From Collinsella sp. (GTDB lineage: Bacteria > Actinomycetota > Coriobacteriia > Coriobacteriales > Coriobacteriaceae), in NCBI GenBank assembly GCA_019414345.1, contig DXMF01000033.1, positions 1 to 64,000 on the forward strand: a DNA stretch of 64,000 nt, given 5' to 3'. Positions 25,741 through 34,065 of the stretch are shown here, piece by piece (the stretch's first letter is position 1; the number at the start of each line of letters is the position of its first letter). The notes under the pieces are model-generated. The model did not search any database. It worked only from the letters and a program-made list of their open reading frames with translations, and was not told the DNA's origin. The position numbers were made by a program, and so were the translations under genes.

Positions 25741-26054
25741 CCAGTCCCTCTGCAATCAATCGTAGGTTATAGTTCGAAAGGTATTCTACTACTGCTTTCG
25801 ACCTCAACTTGAACCTTAAAGGTTCTAAAGGGTCAAGTTGAACTTGAGGTTTTGGTCTTGACCTGCAGTTATAGTGAATTGTTAAGAAACCATAGAGTTC
25901 AACTTTAACGTTACGGAACCCTGCGGGCTCGATCATAAGCGCCTGCTTGCCATAGATATGGTGGAACTTTGGGAAGCGGCAGTTTGGCACGCTAGAATAA
26001 ACCAGTTGCATAAAGACCGCCCATCGTACGGGCAGTTGATGATAGGAAGTTTCC
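25741..26054. other. 314-bp divergent intergenic region with TCAACTT motifs
   Basis: AT-rich region between the divergent secreted protein and ATP-grasp genes. CCTCAACTTGAACC (25802-25815) and GGTCAAGTTGAACTTGAGG (25831-25849) form an imperfect inverted repeat, with GAACCTTAAAGGTTC between them as an inner palindrome. A further TTCAACTTTAAC lies near 25898. These may be operator sites. No ORF or RNA gene is visible. Confidence 0.5.
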
Positions 26055-27311
26055 ATGGCATTGCAGTTTACAGAGCGCGAGTTTATACCCGTGCTGCTCG
26101 GCGGCGATATCAACGCCTATTCGGTGGCGCGCGCCTTCTACGAGGAGTATCAGGTCAAGAGCCTGGTCTTTGGCAAGTATCAGACGGGTCCTGCATACCG
26201 CAGCCAGATTATCGACTATACGCCCAATGTGGATATCGACACTATGCCGGTCATGATCGAGACCGTCAACGGCATTGCACAGGCCAATCCCGATAAGAAG
26301 ATTATCCTCATGGGCTGCGGCGATAACTACGTCGCGCTTGCCGCACAGGCTCAGGATGCCGGCCAGCTTGCCTCCAACGTCATCGCGCCCTATGCGCCCT
26401 ACAGTATGCTCGAGCAGTGCCAGAAGAAGGAGATCTTCTACGAGCTGTGCGAGAAGCACGGTGTACCCTATCCGCACACGTTTACCTTTACCATGGCGAT
26501 GCTCAACGCCCAGGGCGAGGCTTCCGCCGAGGTGCTCGACCAGATCGACTTTCCCTTCCCGATGATTCTGAAGCCCTCTGACGGCATCATGTGGTGGGAG
26601 CACGAGTTCGAGGGCCAGAAGAAGGCCTACGAGATTGCCGATCGCGCCGAGCTGGAGCAGGTCATTCGCGATGTGTACGCCAGTGGCTACACCGATGACC
26701 TCATCTTGCAGGACCGCGTGCCCGGCAACGACGAGTACATGCGCGTGCTTACCAGTTATTCCGACCGCAACGGCAAGGTTCGCATGATGTGCCTGGGTCA
26801 CGTGCTGCTCGAGGAGCATCAGCCCCATGGTGTCGGCAACCACGCCTGCATCATCACCGAGCCCAACGACGAGCTCATGGGTGGCGTGCGCAAGCTGCTT
26901 GAGGACCTTAAGTTTACGGGCTTCTCCAACTTCGACGTCAAGTACGACCAACGCGATGGTTCGTTTAAGTTCTTCGACTTCAACACGCGTCAGGGCCGCA
27001 GTAACTACTACGTCACCAACAGCGGCTTTAACGTTGCTAAATACGTGGTGGATGAGTACGTCTATAACCGTCCGTTTGAGCCGGAATTTGTGACGGCGCA
27101 GGACGAGGCGCTGTGGATGGTTGTCCCCATGGGCGTCGTTGACAAGTATGTCAAGGACCCCGAGCTGCGTGCGAAGGCGCATCGTCTGGCCAAGGAGGGC
27201 AAGGCTGCCGATCCTTCGTTTATGAAGGGCGATTTTGTCTTTAACCGCTGGTTGCGCATGTGGCACACCAAGCTGCGTCACTTTAAGCTGTTCAAGACGT
27301 ATTACAAGTAG
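26055..27311 (+). CDS. ATP-grasp carboxylate-amine ligase (D-aspartate ligase-like)
   Basis: A 418-residue ATP-grasp enzyme. Visible landmarks are FIPVLLGGDINAYSVARAFY at the N terminus, the ATP-binding FPMILKPSDGIMWWEHEFEG near residue 175, LILQDRVPGNDEYMRVLTSY, and the metal-binding end FKFFDFNTRQGRSNYYVTNS. Proteins of this type join an amino acid to a peptidoglycan precursor (for example D-aspartate to the lysine or ornithine side chain) or make other peptide bonds. The next gene, 84 bp downstream, encodes an aspartate/glutamate racemase, which would supply the D-amino acid. Interpeptide-bridge synthesis is therefore the best guess. The C terminus is basic (MWHTKLRHFKLFKTYYK), perhaps for membrane association. 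Confidence 0.82.
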   Translation: MALQFTEREFIPVLLGGDINAYSVARAFYEEYQVKSLVFGKYQTGPAYRSQIIDYTPNVDIDTMPVMIETVNGIAQANPDKKIILMGCGDNYVALAAQAQDAGQLASNVIAPYAPYSMLEQCQKKEIFYELCEKHGVPYPHTFTFTMAMLNAQGEASAEVLDQIDFPFPMILKPSDGIMWWEHEFEGQKKAYEIADRAELEQVIRDVYASGYTDDLILQDRVPGNDEYMRVLTSYSDRNGKVRMMCLGHVLLEEHQPHGVGNHACIITEPNDELMGGVRKLLEDLKFTGFSNFDVKYDQRDGSFKFFDFNTRQGRSNYYVTNSGFNVAKYVVDEYVYNRPFEPEFVTAQDEALWMVVPMGVVDKYVKDPELRAKAHRLAKEGKAADPSFMKGDFVFNRWLRMWHTKLRHFKLFKTYYK

Positions 27312-27395
27312 ATGAGCGCGGCGCCCGCCCGGTTTGCATCGGACGGGCGCGGGCATGATACGAGCAATTGCATGGGCGTCACCAAGGAGGCGGCG

Positions 27396-28142
27396 ATGGA
27401 AAAGCTGGGAGTTATCGGCGGCATGGGCGCTGAGGCCACGTCGTATTACTACGACCAGGTCGTGCGTCATACGGCTGCTGCCTATGATCAGGAGCATATC
27501 GACATGGTGGTGCTTTCCAAGTCGACCATGCCCGACCGTACGCTGGCCATCAAGACCGGCGAGCATGCCGAGCTGCTGGCGACCATGAAGGAGTGCGCAC
27601 AGGCGCTCGAGACACTGGGCTGCGCGCACATTGCCATTCCCTGCAACACATCGCACTACTTCTACGACCAGATTCAGTCGTTTACCAAGGTGCCGATTAT
27701 CCACATGCCGCGTGAGTCGGTGCGCTATGCCCTGGCGGGCGCGGTGATGGGGGAGTGCGAGTTCGATCCCAACCTGAGCATGCCGTCCGAGCCGGTGCGC
27801 AAGATCGGCATCATGGGCACTGACGGCACCGTGGGTGCAGGCGTCTATGGGCGCGAGTGCGAGGCCGCGGGCGTCGAGGTCGTCTATCCCAGCGAGAAGC
27901 GCCAGGCCGACGTGATGTCGCTGATTTATGATGACGTGAAGGCCGGACGCGAGCCCGATATGGACAAGTTTGACCGCGTGATGTGGGAGTTCGCCCGCAG
28001 CGGCTGCGACCGCGTCATTCTGGCCTGCACCGAGCTCTCGGTGCTGCAAAAGTACCGGGAGATGCCCGAGATTACCCTTGACGCCATGGACGTCCTGGTG
28101 CGCGAATCCATCATCCGCAGCGGCGCCCCCTACCGCCTGTAG
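27396..28142 (+). CDS. Aspartate/glutamate racemase family protein
   Basis: A 248-residue cofactor-independent racemase. The two catalytic cysteines are in view: AHIAIPCNTSHYFYDQI near residue 80 and DRVILACTELSVLQ near residue 205, with LGVIGGMGAEATSYYYDQVV at the N terminus. The GMGAEAT start and spacing resemble aspartate racemases more than MurI glutamate racemase. The start at 27396 follows AAGGAGG; an upstream ATG at 27312 lacks support. It probably forms an operon with the preceding ATP-grasp ligase, supplying D-aspartate. Glutamate or another amino acid remains possible. Confidence 0.88.
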   Translation: MEKLGVIGGMGAEATSYYYDQVVRHTAAAYDQEHIDMVVLSKSTMPDRTLAIKTGEHAELLATMKECAQALETLGCAHIAIPCNTSHYFYDQIQSFTKVPIIHMPRESVRYALAGAVMGECEFDPNLSMPSEPVRKIGIMGTDGTVGAGVYGRECEAAGVEVVYPSEKRQADVMSLIYDDVKAGREPDMDKFDRVMWEFARSGCDRVILACTELSVLQKYREMPEITLDAMDVLVRESIIRSGAPYRL

Positions 28143-28149
28143 CCCTCGA

Positions 28150-28183
28150 CCTGCCAAAAAAGGGACAGGTTTATTTTGGTAGG
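28150..28183. repeat. Intergenic palindrome with GGGACAGG loop
   Basis: CCTGCCAAAA and TTTTGGTAGG (one wobble pair) enclose a loop with AAGGGACAGGTTTA. The loop motif matches that of the palindromes at 6562 and 7773 (as CCTGTCCCC on the other strand), although the arms differ. Confidence 0.55.
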
Positions 28184-28202
28184 TTTTATCTGGGAAAACA
28201 GT

Positions 28203-28240
28203 AAGGCCTCGGCTCGTTTGATGCGAGCCGGGGCCTTTTG
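28203..28240 (+). terminator. Intrinsic terminator of the racemase operon
   Basis: AAGGCCTCGGCTCG pairs with CGAGCCGGGGCCTT (one wobble), followed by TTTTGC. The 5' A bases make it weakly usable from the minus strand for the ecfT transcript as well. Confidence 0.88.
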
Positions 28241-28267
28241 CATTTGTCGGTTGCCGGGGGCGATGGG

Positions 28268-29014
28268 TTAAAACAGGAAGCCGAGGACGATGAGGGCAAT
28301 GCTGACAATAAGTATGGCAATGTCCAGGCCCTTGATGGGGTAGCGCTTGTACGAGCTCGCGCGCGTGCGCAGGTAGAAGCCGCGCTGCTCGGCTGCCAGG
28401 GCCGTGGCATCGGTTTTACCCACGCTCGAGATCAGTAGCGGCACGCACAGCGGCAGCATGAGCTTGAGCTTCTTGATGGGGTTCTTGGTGTCATACTCGA
28501 TGCCGCGTGCGGTCTGCGCCTCCATGATGGCGTTCATCTCCTGGCCAAACACTGGCACAAAGCGCAGCGCCGTGGTAAAGGTGAAGGCGTAACGATACGG
28601 AACGTGCAGCACCTCGACGCAGGCGTTGGCAAGGTCGTTGAGCTTGGTCACCATGAGCATCAGAATAAGCGGTAGCGCCACGCCCAGCAGACGCAGACAG
28701 GCCTTTGTTCCGGTGATGAGGCCTTCATCGGTGACAAAGCTCCACACCACGTTGCCATCGCGCATAAAAGCCAGCTGCAGCACCAGCATGATGAGCGCGA
28801 GTGGAATCAGTAGCTTGAGCAGAGCGAGCAGGCGGTCGACGACGCCGGCGTAGGCTCCCAGCGCGAGCGTGAGTGCCAGAAAGCCCAGCAGTGCCACATA
28901 GGTGTCGGACAAGAAAATGCCGATGATGATGGTGGCGGCGAGGCCCAGTTTGATGACGGGGTTCAGGCGGTGTAGCAGCGTGTCGCCCGGCATGTAGTCG
29001 ATGACGTTAACCAC
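28268..29014 (-). CDS. ecfT: ECF transporter T component
   Basis: A 248-residue transmembrane protein that couples the ATPases to a substrate-binding S component. It has about five to six hydrophobic helices and the two coupling-helix motifs: MEAQTARGIEYDTKNP (Ala-Arg-Gly) near residue 160 and ALAAEQRGFYLR near residue 200. The start is the GTG at 29014, which overlaps the end of the ATPase gene by 8 bp with GAGGAG about ten bases before it, so the two genes are translationally coupled. Last gene in the ECF operon. Confidence 0.9.
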   Translation of the reverse strand: MVNVIDYMPGDTLLHRLNPVIKLGLAATIIIGIFLSDTYVALLGFLALTLALGAYAGVVDRLLALLKLLIPLALIMLVLQLAFMRDGNVVWSFVTDEGLITGTKACLRLLGVALPLILMLMVTKLNDLANACVEVLHVPYRYAFTFTTALRFVPVFGQEMNAIMEAQTARGIEYDTKNPIKKLKLMLPLCVPLLISSVGKTDATALAAEQRGFYLRTRASSYKRYPIKGLDIAILIVSIALIVLGFLF

Positions 29015-30758
29015 GGCGGACCATCTCCTCGGTAATGCGAACGATATCAGTGACCTCACTCACCTGCGTAAAGGCGGGCGAGACGGTGGATGCCAGACGG
29101 CGCGAGAGTTCGATGACCTGGGGCGGCTCAACGTAGGCACGCTGCATGAGTTCGATGTTCGAGAACAGCTCGTGCGTGCGGCCGCGGTCGAGGATGCGAC
29201 CGTTGGCCATCACCACGATGCGCTCGGCAAAGTCGGAAACGACTTCCATGTCGTGACAGACCATGATGACGGCGCAACCGCGCTCTGCCATGGTGCGCAC
29301 CGTTTCCATCACGGTCATGCACTCGCGGTAGTCCAGGCCGCTCGTGGGCTCGTCGAGCACCACGATCTTGGGCTCGATCACCACAACGGAGGCGAGCGCC
29401 ACCATCTGGCGTTGGCCGCGCGACAGTGAGAACGGTGCCTCGTCGGCGGGCAGACCAAAGCGGTCGATGACCAGCTGGGCGCGACGCAGGGCTTCGGCGC
29501 GGTCGATGCCGGCAAGTTCTAGACCAAAGGCGACCTCGTCGAGCACGGTGTCTTTGCAGATTTGGCGGTCGGGGTTCTGGAAAAGCGTTGCCACTTCGTG
29601 TGCGATGCGGCTCGTGGGAACCGATGCCGTGTCCAAGCCCGTAACGCGTACGCTGCCCGATGCGGGCTTGAGCAAACCCGTGAGCAGTTTGGTGAGCGTG
29701 GTTTTGCCGGCTCCGTTTTGGCCGACAATGCCCACGAGCTCGCCGGGGTAGAGCGTCAAGTTGAGGTCGTGGACGGCGGCGCCTCCATGGGGGTAAGAAA
29801 ACTCGACATGGTCAAAGGTGAGCACCGGCTCGGCGTCTTTCGCATGCGGGCGCAGCGACGGCGCGTGCGGGGAGCCTGCGGGCGCCTGGGTATCGCTTGT
29901 CGCACGGTCGGGGTCGACGATTTCCGTGATCAGGCGTTCTGCCTCGTCGACATCCAGACAGGGCGTGCCGCTTACCAAGCCATCGGCCTCGAGACTGTTG
30001 AAGATGCGCGTGACGCGCGGACAATCGACGCCGATGGTGCGAAGCTCGTCGGTGCGTGCGAAGACCTCGTGCGGCTCACCTTGCAGCGCGATCTGGCCGT
30101 GATCGAGCACCAACACACGGTTGCAGTACTCCGAAAGTAAAGCGACCTTTTGCTCAACGACGACGATGGTGATGCCGAGCGCGCGGTTTGCCTCGCGCAG
30201 CGTCTCGAAGATCAAGGTGGAACTGGCGGGATCGAGCGCTGCGGTTGGCTCATCGAGCACTAAGACGCGCGGACGCATGGCGAGGATGGCGGCGATAGCT
30301 ACCTTTTGCTTTTGGCCGCCCGAGAGGGTGGCGATCTCGCGGTCGCGCAGGTCGCTGATACCGACGGTCTTAAGCGTCTCGCTCACGCGCTGCTCGATCT
30401 GATCGTGCGGAACGCCAAAGTTCTCGAGGCCAAAGAGCATTTCGTCCTCAACGACCGAAGCGACCATCTGCGTGTCAATGTCTTGCAGCACGCTACCGAC
30501 GACCTGCGATACGTCGGTGAGCGAGACCTCGCAGGTGTCGTGGCCGTCAACTAACACGGAGCCATAAAAGGTGCCGGTGTAGTGGTGAGGCACGGCGCCC
30601 GACAGACAGGCGGCAAGTGTGGACTTACCGGCGCCCGAGGGCCCGATGATGCCGATGAAATCTCCCTTGTTCACGCTGAGCGAAACGTGGCTGAGCGCCT
30701 GCTCGGTTTGCGTGCCATAGGAGAACGAGACATCGTCGACGTTGATGATCGTTTCCAT
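29007..30758 (-). CDS. ecfA: ECF transporter fused A-A' ATPase
   Basis: A 583-residue protein with two ABC ATPase domains in one chain. Domain 1 (residues about 1-240): Walker A GPSGAGKSTLAA, Q-loop VLQDIDTQM, signature LSGGQKQKVAIA, Walker B VLVLDEPTAAL. Domain 2 (about 310-560): Walker A GQNGAGKTTLTK, LFQNPDRQI, signature LSRGQRQMVALA, Walker B IVVLDEPTSGLD. The Q-loops and YPHGGAAVHDLNLTLYPGE are typical of energy-coupling-factor ATPases. ATG at 30758 follows AAAGG. Fused A-A' proteins are common in Actinobacteria. It lies between the S component and T component genes. Confidence 0.92.
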   Translation of the reverse strand: METIINVDDVSFSYGTQTEQALSHVSLSVNKGDFIGIIGPSGAGKSTLAACLSGAVPHHYTGTFYGSVLVDGHDTCEVSLTDVSQVVGSVLQDIDTQMVASVVEDEMLFGLENFGVPHDQIEQRVSETLKTVGISDLRDREIATLSGGQKQKVAIAAILAMRPRVLVLDEPTAALDPASSTLIFETLREANRALGITIVVVEQKVALLSEYCNRVLVLDHGQIALQGEPHEVFARTDELRTIGVDCPRVTRIFNSLEADGLVSGTPCLDVDEAERLITEIVDPDRATSDTQAPAGSPHAPSLRPHAKDAEPVLTFDHVEFSYPHGGAAVHDLNLTLYPGELVGIVGQNGAGKTTLTKLLTGLLKPASGSVRVTGLDTASVPTSRIAHEVATLFQNPDRQICKDTVLDEVAFGLELAGIDRAEALRRAQLVIDRFGLPADEAPFSLSRGQRQMVALASVVVIEPKIVVLDEPTSGLDYRECMTVMETVRTMAERGCAVIMVCHDMEVVSDFAERIVVMANGRILDRGRTHELFSNIELMQRAYVEPPQVIELSRRLASTVSPAFTQVSEVTDIVRITEEMVRRG

Positions 30759-30778
30759 GGGTACCTTTCATAGTCATT

Positions 30779-30820
30779 GGGGACGTTCTTGCATGTCCAG
30801 TCGTTTATAAGAACGTCCTC
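30779..30820. repeat. Intergenic palindrome, GGGGACGTTCTT arms
   Basis: GGGGACGTTCTT (30779-30790) pairs with AAGAACGTCCTC (30809-30820), one wobble, around an 18-base loop. The GGGGAC start resembles the other GGGAC palindromes in this window. It sits just upstream of the ATPase gene. Confidence 0.5.
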
Positions 30821-30865
30821 AAGAGCTCGTTGTTTGGGACAGTCTTTGGCGGTGAAGCACGGAGA

Positions 30866-30966
30866 CGGCTTTACGAGGTGCCCCAGGTTGGCGCGAAAGA
30901 GGAACGAAGCGTACTTGGGTACGCGAGCGACGAATGAACGCCAAGATGGGGTGGCTCGCAAAGCCG
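30866..30966 (-). repeat. Structured intergenic element, family A copy 3
   Basis: Lies between the ECF S component stop (30973) and the ATPase gene. The outer stem pairs CGGCTTTACGAG with CTCGCAAAGCCG. The next stem pairs CCCCA with TGGGG, then comes the GG/GA internal loop shared with copies 1 and 2. After that TTGGCG pairs with CGCCAA where the other copies have TGACGT/ACGTCA. The loop sequences GCGAAAGAGGA and CGACGAATGAA are conserved, and the apical hairpin is AAGCGTAC/GTACGC. Stem changes with loop conservation argue for selection on structure. Confidence 0.68.
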
Positions 30967-30972
30967 AACAGG

Positions 30973-31548
30973 TTAGTTGAGCTTAAGGGCCTTCTGGATG
31001 GGCATGTAGAGGGCGCCGACCAGAATGGCGTTAAACACGGCGGTCATGGCGACGACGGGCAGCATGGCTGCGGCGAGCTCGCCCACCACGCCGAGCATGG
31101 CCATCTTGATGACCATGAAGATAACGCCGGAGACAAAGGTGGTCACGAATGTTGCGACGATGGCGACGACGGGCTTAACCTGGCCGTCCTTGGCGGCGGC
31201 GTTGACAATGACGGCCATGAGCATGGCGGCGATACCCTCGGCGGCAAAATCGACAAACGGCGAGGTGGCGGTGATCTGGATCACGGCCGCTGAGATGAGG
31301 CCAATGACGAGCGCTTGGCCAATGTTGGGACGAACGACCAGGATGGTGAGGCAGAAGGCCGAGATGATGAACTCGGGACTGATCATACCGCCCGAGATGC
31401 CCGAGATTGCCTTGCCGACGGTGAAGTTGAGGATGAAGCCTGCGGCAAGCAGAATGGCGAGCAGGACAAGGGCGTGGATATCGAGTTTGCCGCGGTCGGC
31501 GGTCTGGACGGTGCGGGGCTGGGCTGTGGCGGTGGTGTTCTGAGACAT
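30973..31548 (-). CDS. ECF transporter substrate-binding S component, candidate tryptophan transporter
   Basis: A 191-residue membrane protein with about six helices after a short polar N terminus (residues 1-22). Segments such as LVLLAILLAAGFILNFTVGK and GGMISPEFIISAFCLTILVV fit S components of ECF transporters, and the layout resembles TrpP-type proteins. The upstream leader encodes three tandem Trp codons and an attenuator, which points to tryptophan or a Trp-derived compound as substrate. The ATPase and T component follow on the same strand, so this looks like a dedicated ECF module. ATG at 31548 follows AAAGGAC by five to six bases. Substrate identity is inference. Confidence 0.82.
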   Translation of the reverse strand: MSQNTTATAQPRTVQTADRGKLDIHALVLLAILLAAGFILNFTVGKAISGISGGMISPEFIISAFCLTILVVRPNIGQALVIGLISAAVIQITATSPFVDFAAEGIAAMLMAVIVNAAAKDGQVKPVVAIVATFVTTFVSGVIFMVIKMAMLGVVGELAAAMLPVVAMTAVFNAILVGALYMPIQKALKLN

Positions 31549-31594
31549 GGTAAAAGTCCTTTCAAAAAGGGGAGTGTAAGAGAAAAACGGAGGC

Positions 31595-31724
31595 GCGTGA
31601 TGCGAATGCGATCGGGCTCGAGATAGAAAAAGGCCCCCGGTCGAAACCGGAGGCCTTCCAATCACCTAGAGCGCAAAAACAGGCGTGAGGGACTCACTGT
31701 CGACCGATCGTATTCGCATCACGC
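31595..31724 (-). promoter_or_regulatory. Tryptophan-responsive transcription attenuator
   Basis: On the minus strand, segment A (31704-31724) starts right after the three Trp codons of the leader peptide. It can pair over 21 bases with segment D (31595-31616), with a single mismatch, enclosing the terminator at 31625-31658. Segment A also contains GGCGTGA, which can instead pair with TCACGCC (31682-31688). Ribosome stalling at the Trp codons would cover the start of segment A and shift the fold. This matches amino-acid attenuation in logic; the exact alternative structures need computation. Confidence 0.7.
31625..31658 (-). terminator. Attenuator terminator
   Basis: Minus-strand AAGGCCTCCGG pairs with CCGGGGGCCTT (mismatch at one position), followed by TTTCTATC. 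It sits between the leader peptide and the S component gene. Confidence 0.8.
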
Positions 31725-31762
31725 CACCACCAGTTGTTGAGGGACTTCATTGTGTTCATCAT
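31694..31762 (-). CDS. Trp-rich leader peptide (22 residues)
   Basis: A 22-codon frame starts at ATG 31762 after AAAGGAGCC and reads MMNTMKSLNNWWWRDANTIG and two more residues to TGA. Three consecutive Trp codons (31724-31732) lie two thirds of the way in, as in trp leader peptides. It precedes a terminator hairpin and the S component gene. Its role would be to sense charged tRNA-Trp through ribosome stalling. Confidence 0.85.
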   Translation of the reverse strand: MMNTMKSLNNWWWRDANTIGRQ

Positions 31763-31819
31763 CTTGGTGGCTCCTTTCGTGATGCCTTGGCGCGGTTGCA
31801 CCTCGTTGCTGTTGCGCTG

Positions 31820-31848
31820 CACTATAGCACAGCGAAGTGTGTGCGGGG
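31820..31848 (-). promoter_or_regulatory. Promoter of the leader-S-A-T operon
   Basis: Minus-strand TGCTATAGT is an extended -10 (31821-31829) about 60 bases before the leader ATG. No good -35 is visible, which fits an extended -10 promoter. A 9-bp AT-rich hairpin (31849-31870) lies immediately upstream and could be the end of the C69 transcript. Confidence 0.5.
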
Positions 31849-31957
31849 AAATCTTTTTTTGAAAAGATTTCGGCGGCGTTTCCTGCCGGTCAAAAGGGCA
31901 GGCTGAGCGGGCGGGATGACTCATGCGACCCCGCCCGTCTCTTGGAACGCGAGGGTC

Positions 31958-33757
31958 TTAGGCCTTCTTGCGGCGATAGAGCACGAAGCCGCAGACACCG
32001 ATGATGACGACGGCGCCAACGGCCATGGCGGCCATGTTGTTGCCCTCGGACTTCTCCTCGGTCGCCTCTTCCTCAACCTCGGGCTCGGCAACGTCCTCAT
32101 CGGAGAGGGCCTCGTCGGCGTAGGTGATGGACTCGACTAGGCAGTCGTTGTCGGCATCGTAGTCACTCGGGACGAACTTCTCGGAGAAGTCTCCCTTCTT
32201 GAGGTAGTCGCGCATCTCCTCGAGCATGGCCTTGCACTTGACGTAGGTGTTCTTGGTCGCTGCCTTGCCGGCCTTGTTGGCCAGGGCGGTGCGGGCCTCG
32301 GTGTCCTTGGCGGCCTGCATGGCCTCGTCGACGGTCAGGTTCTGCTCAATGAGCTCCTTCTGCAGGGCGTCGAGATAGGCGCGGACGCCGGTGGCGCAGC
32401 TGTCGCGGTTCTCATAGGCGAGCGTGTTGATGTCCATGAGGACGTAGTTGATGGAGTTCTTGGGCTCCTCGTTGTTCACGACGTCTTCCTCTTCACAGTG
32501 ATCGAAGGAGACATCCTGATCGCTGAAGTAGGGGCTGACCTCGGTGAGCAGTGCGGAATAGAGGGGGATAGCGACGGAGAACTCGGCGTTGGAGAGCATC
32601 TCCCACTGGATGGTCGCGATTTCGGGGTCCATGCCGTGACGGATCTGGAAGGTGTGGATCTCGGTGTTGCGGTTGGAGCCGATGGCATAGGCGCCGTCGG
32701 TGTTGGCGTTGAGGCCGGCGACATTCTCGCCGCGAGCGGCGAAGGAACGAATCATCTCAAAGGTGTTCCAGTCGGACTTGCCGGGCTGGAAGAACAGCGG
32801 CTGCATCTCGTGGACCAGGGCGCCGGTCGTCGCACGAGCGTCTTCGCGCTCGTCCTTGACGATCTCATAGTCGGTGCCCTCAGCAAGCGGAGCCATGAAG
32901 TAATCGCGGCCCTGGACATAGCGCGACCACTGGTGCATACCGGCCTCGCTAATCTCCTCGCCGTAGGTCTTGGCGACGTCGAACTTGCCGTCGGTGTACT
33001 CGGCAAAGCCCTTCTCCTTAGGCATGGACTCGATGCCCTCGGAGTGGAGGCAGTTCTCGGTGTCGTCGAGGTCGACGTCATAGGTGAGGTTGCCGATGTT
33101 GGGGTTGAGTGAGGCAATATCGTCGGTGAGCCTCATAGCGATCCACTGGTGGCCGGAAAGCGCTGCAAACAACCAGGTCTCGTTGTTGTCGGCAATGATG
33201 ATCTGGTCGTTGGAGCAGACGCCCTGCTCGTCAATCAGGCTGCCGAGGAGCTCGACACCCTCGCGGGCCGTGGCGCTCTCGCCCAGAATGACGCTGGCGT
33301 AGTTGTACTCGCCGATGCCGGTCTCCTCGGTGACGGGGTCGGCTTCCTCTGCCTTCTCGTTATAGGAGGTGCTCAGCGTGGCAGAGCAGGAAACGCCCTT
33401 TTCGTTGATGCCAGCCTCGGAATATGCGTCGTAACGATCTTCCCACTGAGAGGGGTTGTCGCGAACGAAGGTGTAGCGGTAGGTTGCGCCCTTGGACTTG
33501 TACTCAAAGCCGGACTCGACCGAGGTGTACTTGCTGCCGTCCTTGTGTGCGGGCTCGATGCCAAAGTGCTTGATGTAGCGCGGGCCGAAGTCCTCGGAGC
33601 GTCCGTAGTACGTGTTGCCGTCTGCCGTGAGCTGGCTGCCCATGTAGATCTGGGTGCAAGCGAGCGCCGAAGTCGGCATGGCCATAATGGCCGCTGCTCC
33701 AAATGCAAGGCCGCAGCCGAGCTTCTTGAGCGTGTTGACAGGATGAGTAAACCTCAT
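31958..33757 (-). CDS. C69-family dipeptidase, secreted and membrane-anchored
   Basis: A 599-residue N-terminal-nucleophile peptidase of the PepD/C69 type. A signal peptide (LGCGLAFGAAAIMAMPTSALA) ends exactly before Cys-Thr (CTQIYMGSQLTADG), the expected catalytic N-terminal cysteine. Family blocks include TYYGRSEDFGPRYIKHFGIE and YDAYSEAGINEKGVSCSATL. Near the C terminus, after an acidic linker (EPEVEEEATEEKSEG), a single helix (MAAMAVGAVVIIGVCGFVLY) and RRKKA anchor it in the membrane. It would cleave dipeptides outside the cell. ATG at 33757 follows GGGAGGGATC. It is upstream of the Trp-regulated ECF operon on the same strand, but the gap has its own promoter. Confidence 0.93.
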   Translation of the reverse strand: MRFTHPVNTLKKLGCGLAFGAAAIMAMPTSALACTQIYMGSQLTADGNTYYGRSEDFGPRYIKHFGIEPAHKDGSKYTSVESGFEYKSKGATYRYTFVRDNPSQWEDRYDAYSEAGINEKGVSCSATLSTSYNEKAEEADPVTEETGIGEYNYASVILGESATAREGVELLGSLIDEQGVCSNDQIIIADNNETWLFAALSGHQWIAMRLTDDIASLNPNIGNLTYDVDLDDTENCLHSEGIESMPKEKGFAEYTDGKFDVAKTYGEEISEAGMHQWSRYVQGRDYFMAPLAEGTDYEIVKDEREDARATTGALVHEMQPLFFQPGKSDWNTFEMIRSFAARGENVAGLNANTDGAYAIGSNRNTEIHTFQIRHGMDPEIATIQWEMLSNAEFSVAIPLYSALLTEVSPYFSDQDVSFDHCEEEDVVNNEEPKNSINYVLMDINTLAYENRDSCATGVRAYLDALQKELIEQNLTVDEAMQAAKDTEARTALANKAGKAATKNTYVKCKAMLEEMRDYLKKGDFSEKFVPSDYDADNDCLVESITYADEALSDEDVAEPEVEEEATEEKSEGNNMAAMAVGAVVIIGVCGFVLYRRKKA

Positions 33758-34065
33758 GATCCCTCCCAACTGTTGAAACCCCGCGAAACCGTACGGAGTT
33801 TCAGCTAATAAATACATCTACTAGCCTAAAGGAAGTGTAAAGAGTATTCATTCGACAACAGCTTTTACTCGATGAGCGTGAAGAAATATACGATGAGCGG
33901 ATAATAATACTCATTTTATTGCTTTAGTTAAATAAAGGCACCCTGCATTTACTGTAGCTGAATAAAGCGCCAGACAATGCTCAAAAAGAAAACTCTCCCG
34001 CTGTTTAGGATTTGCATAAACAACGGGAGAGTCGATAACTGGATGAATATCATACCAATGTGGAT
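33758..34065. other. 308-bp AT-rich intergenic region
   Basis: Contains the likely promoter of the C69 gene (minus strand) and, at its right end, the terminator of the lipid kinase operon. The stretch 33830-33960 is notably AT-rich compared with the rest. No ORF or RNA gene is visible. Confidence 0.5.
33982..34034 (-). terminator. Intrinsic terminator of the lipid kinase operon
   Basis: Minus-strand ACTCTCCCG pairs with CGGGAGAGT, extended by TTGTTTA/TAAACAG, and is followed by TTTTCTTTTTG. Confidence 0.85.

Noticed and set aside
25992..28157. 721-codon open frame on the minus strand over the ATP-grasp and racemase genes
   Set aside because: Antisense shadow; both sense genes carry recognisable catalytic motifs, and the antisense protein is His/Leu/Val-rich as expected from reverse-complement codons.
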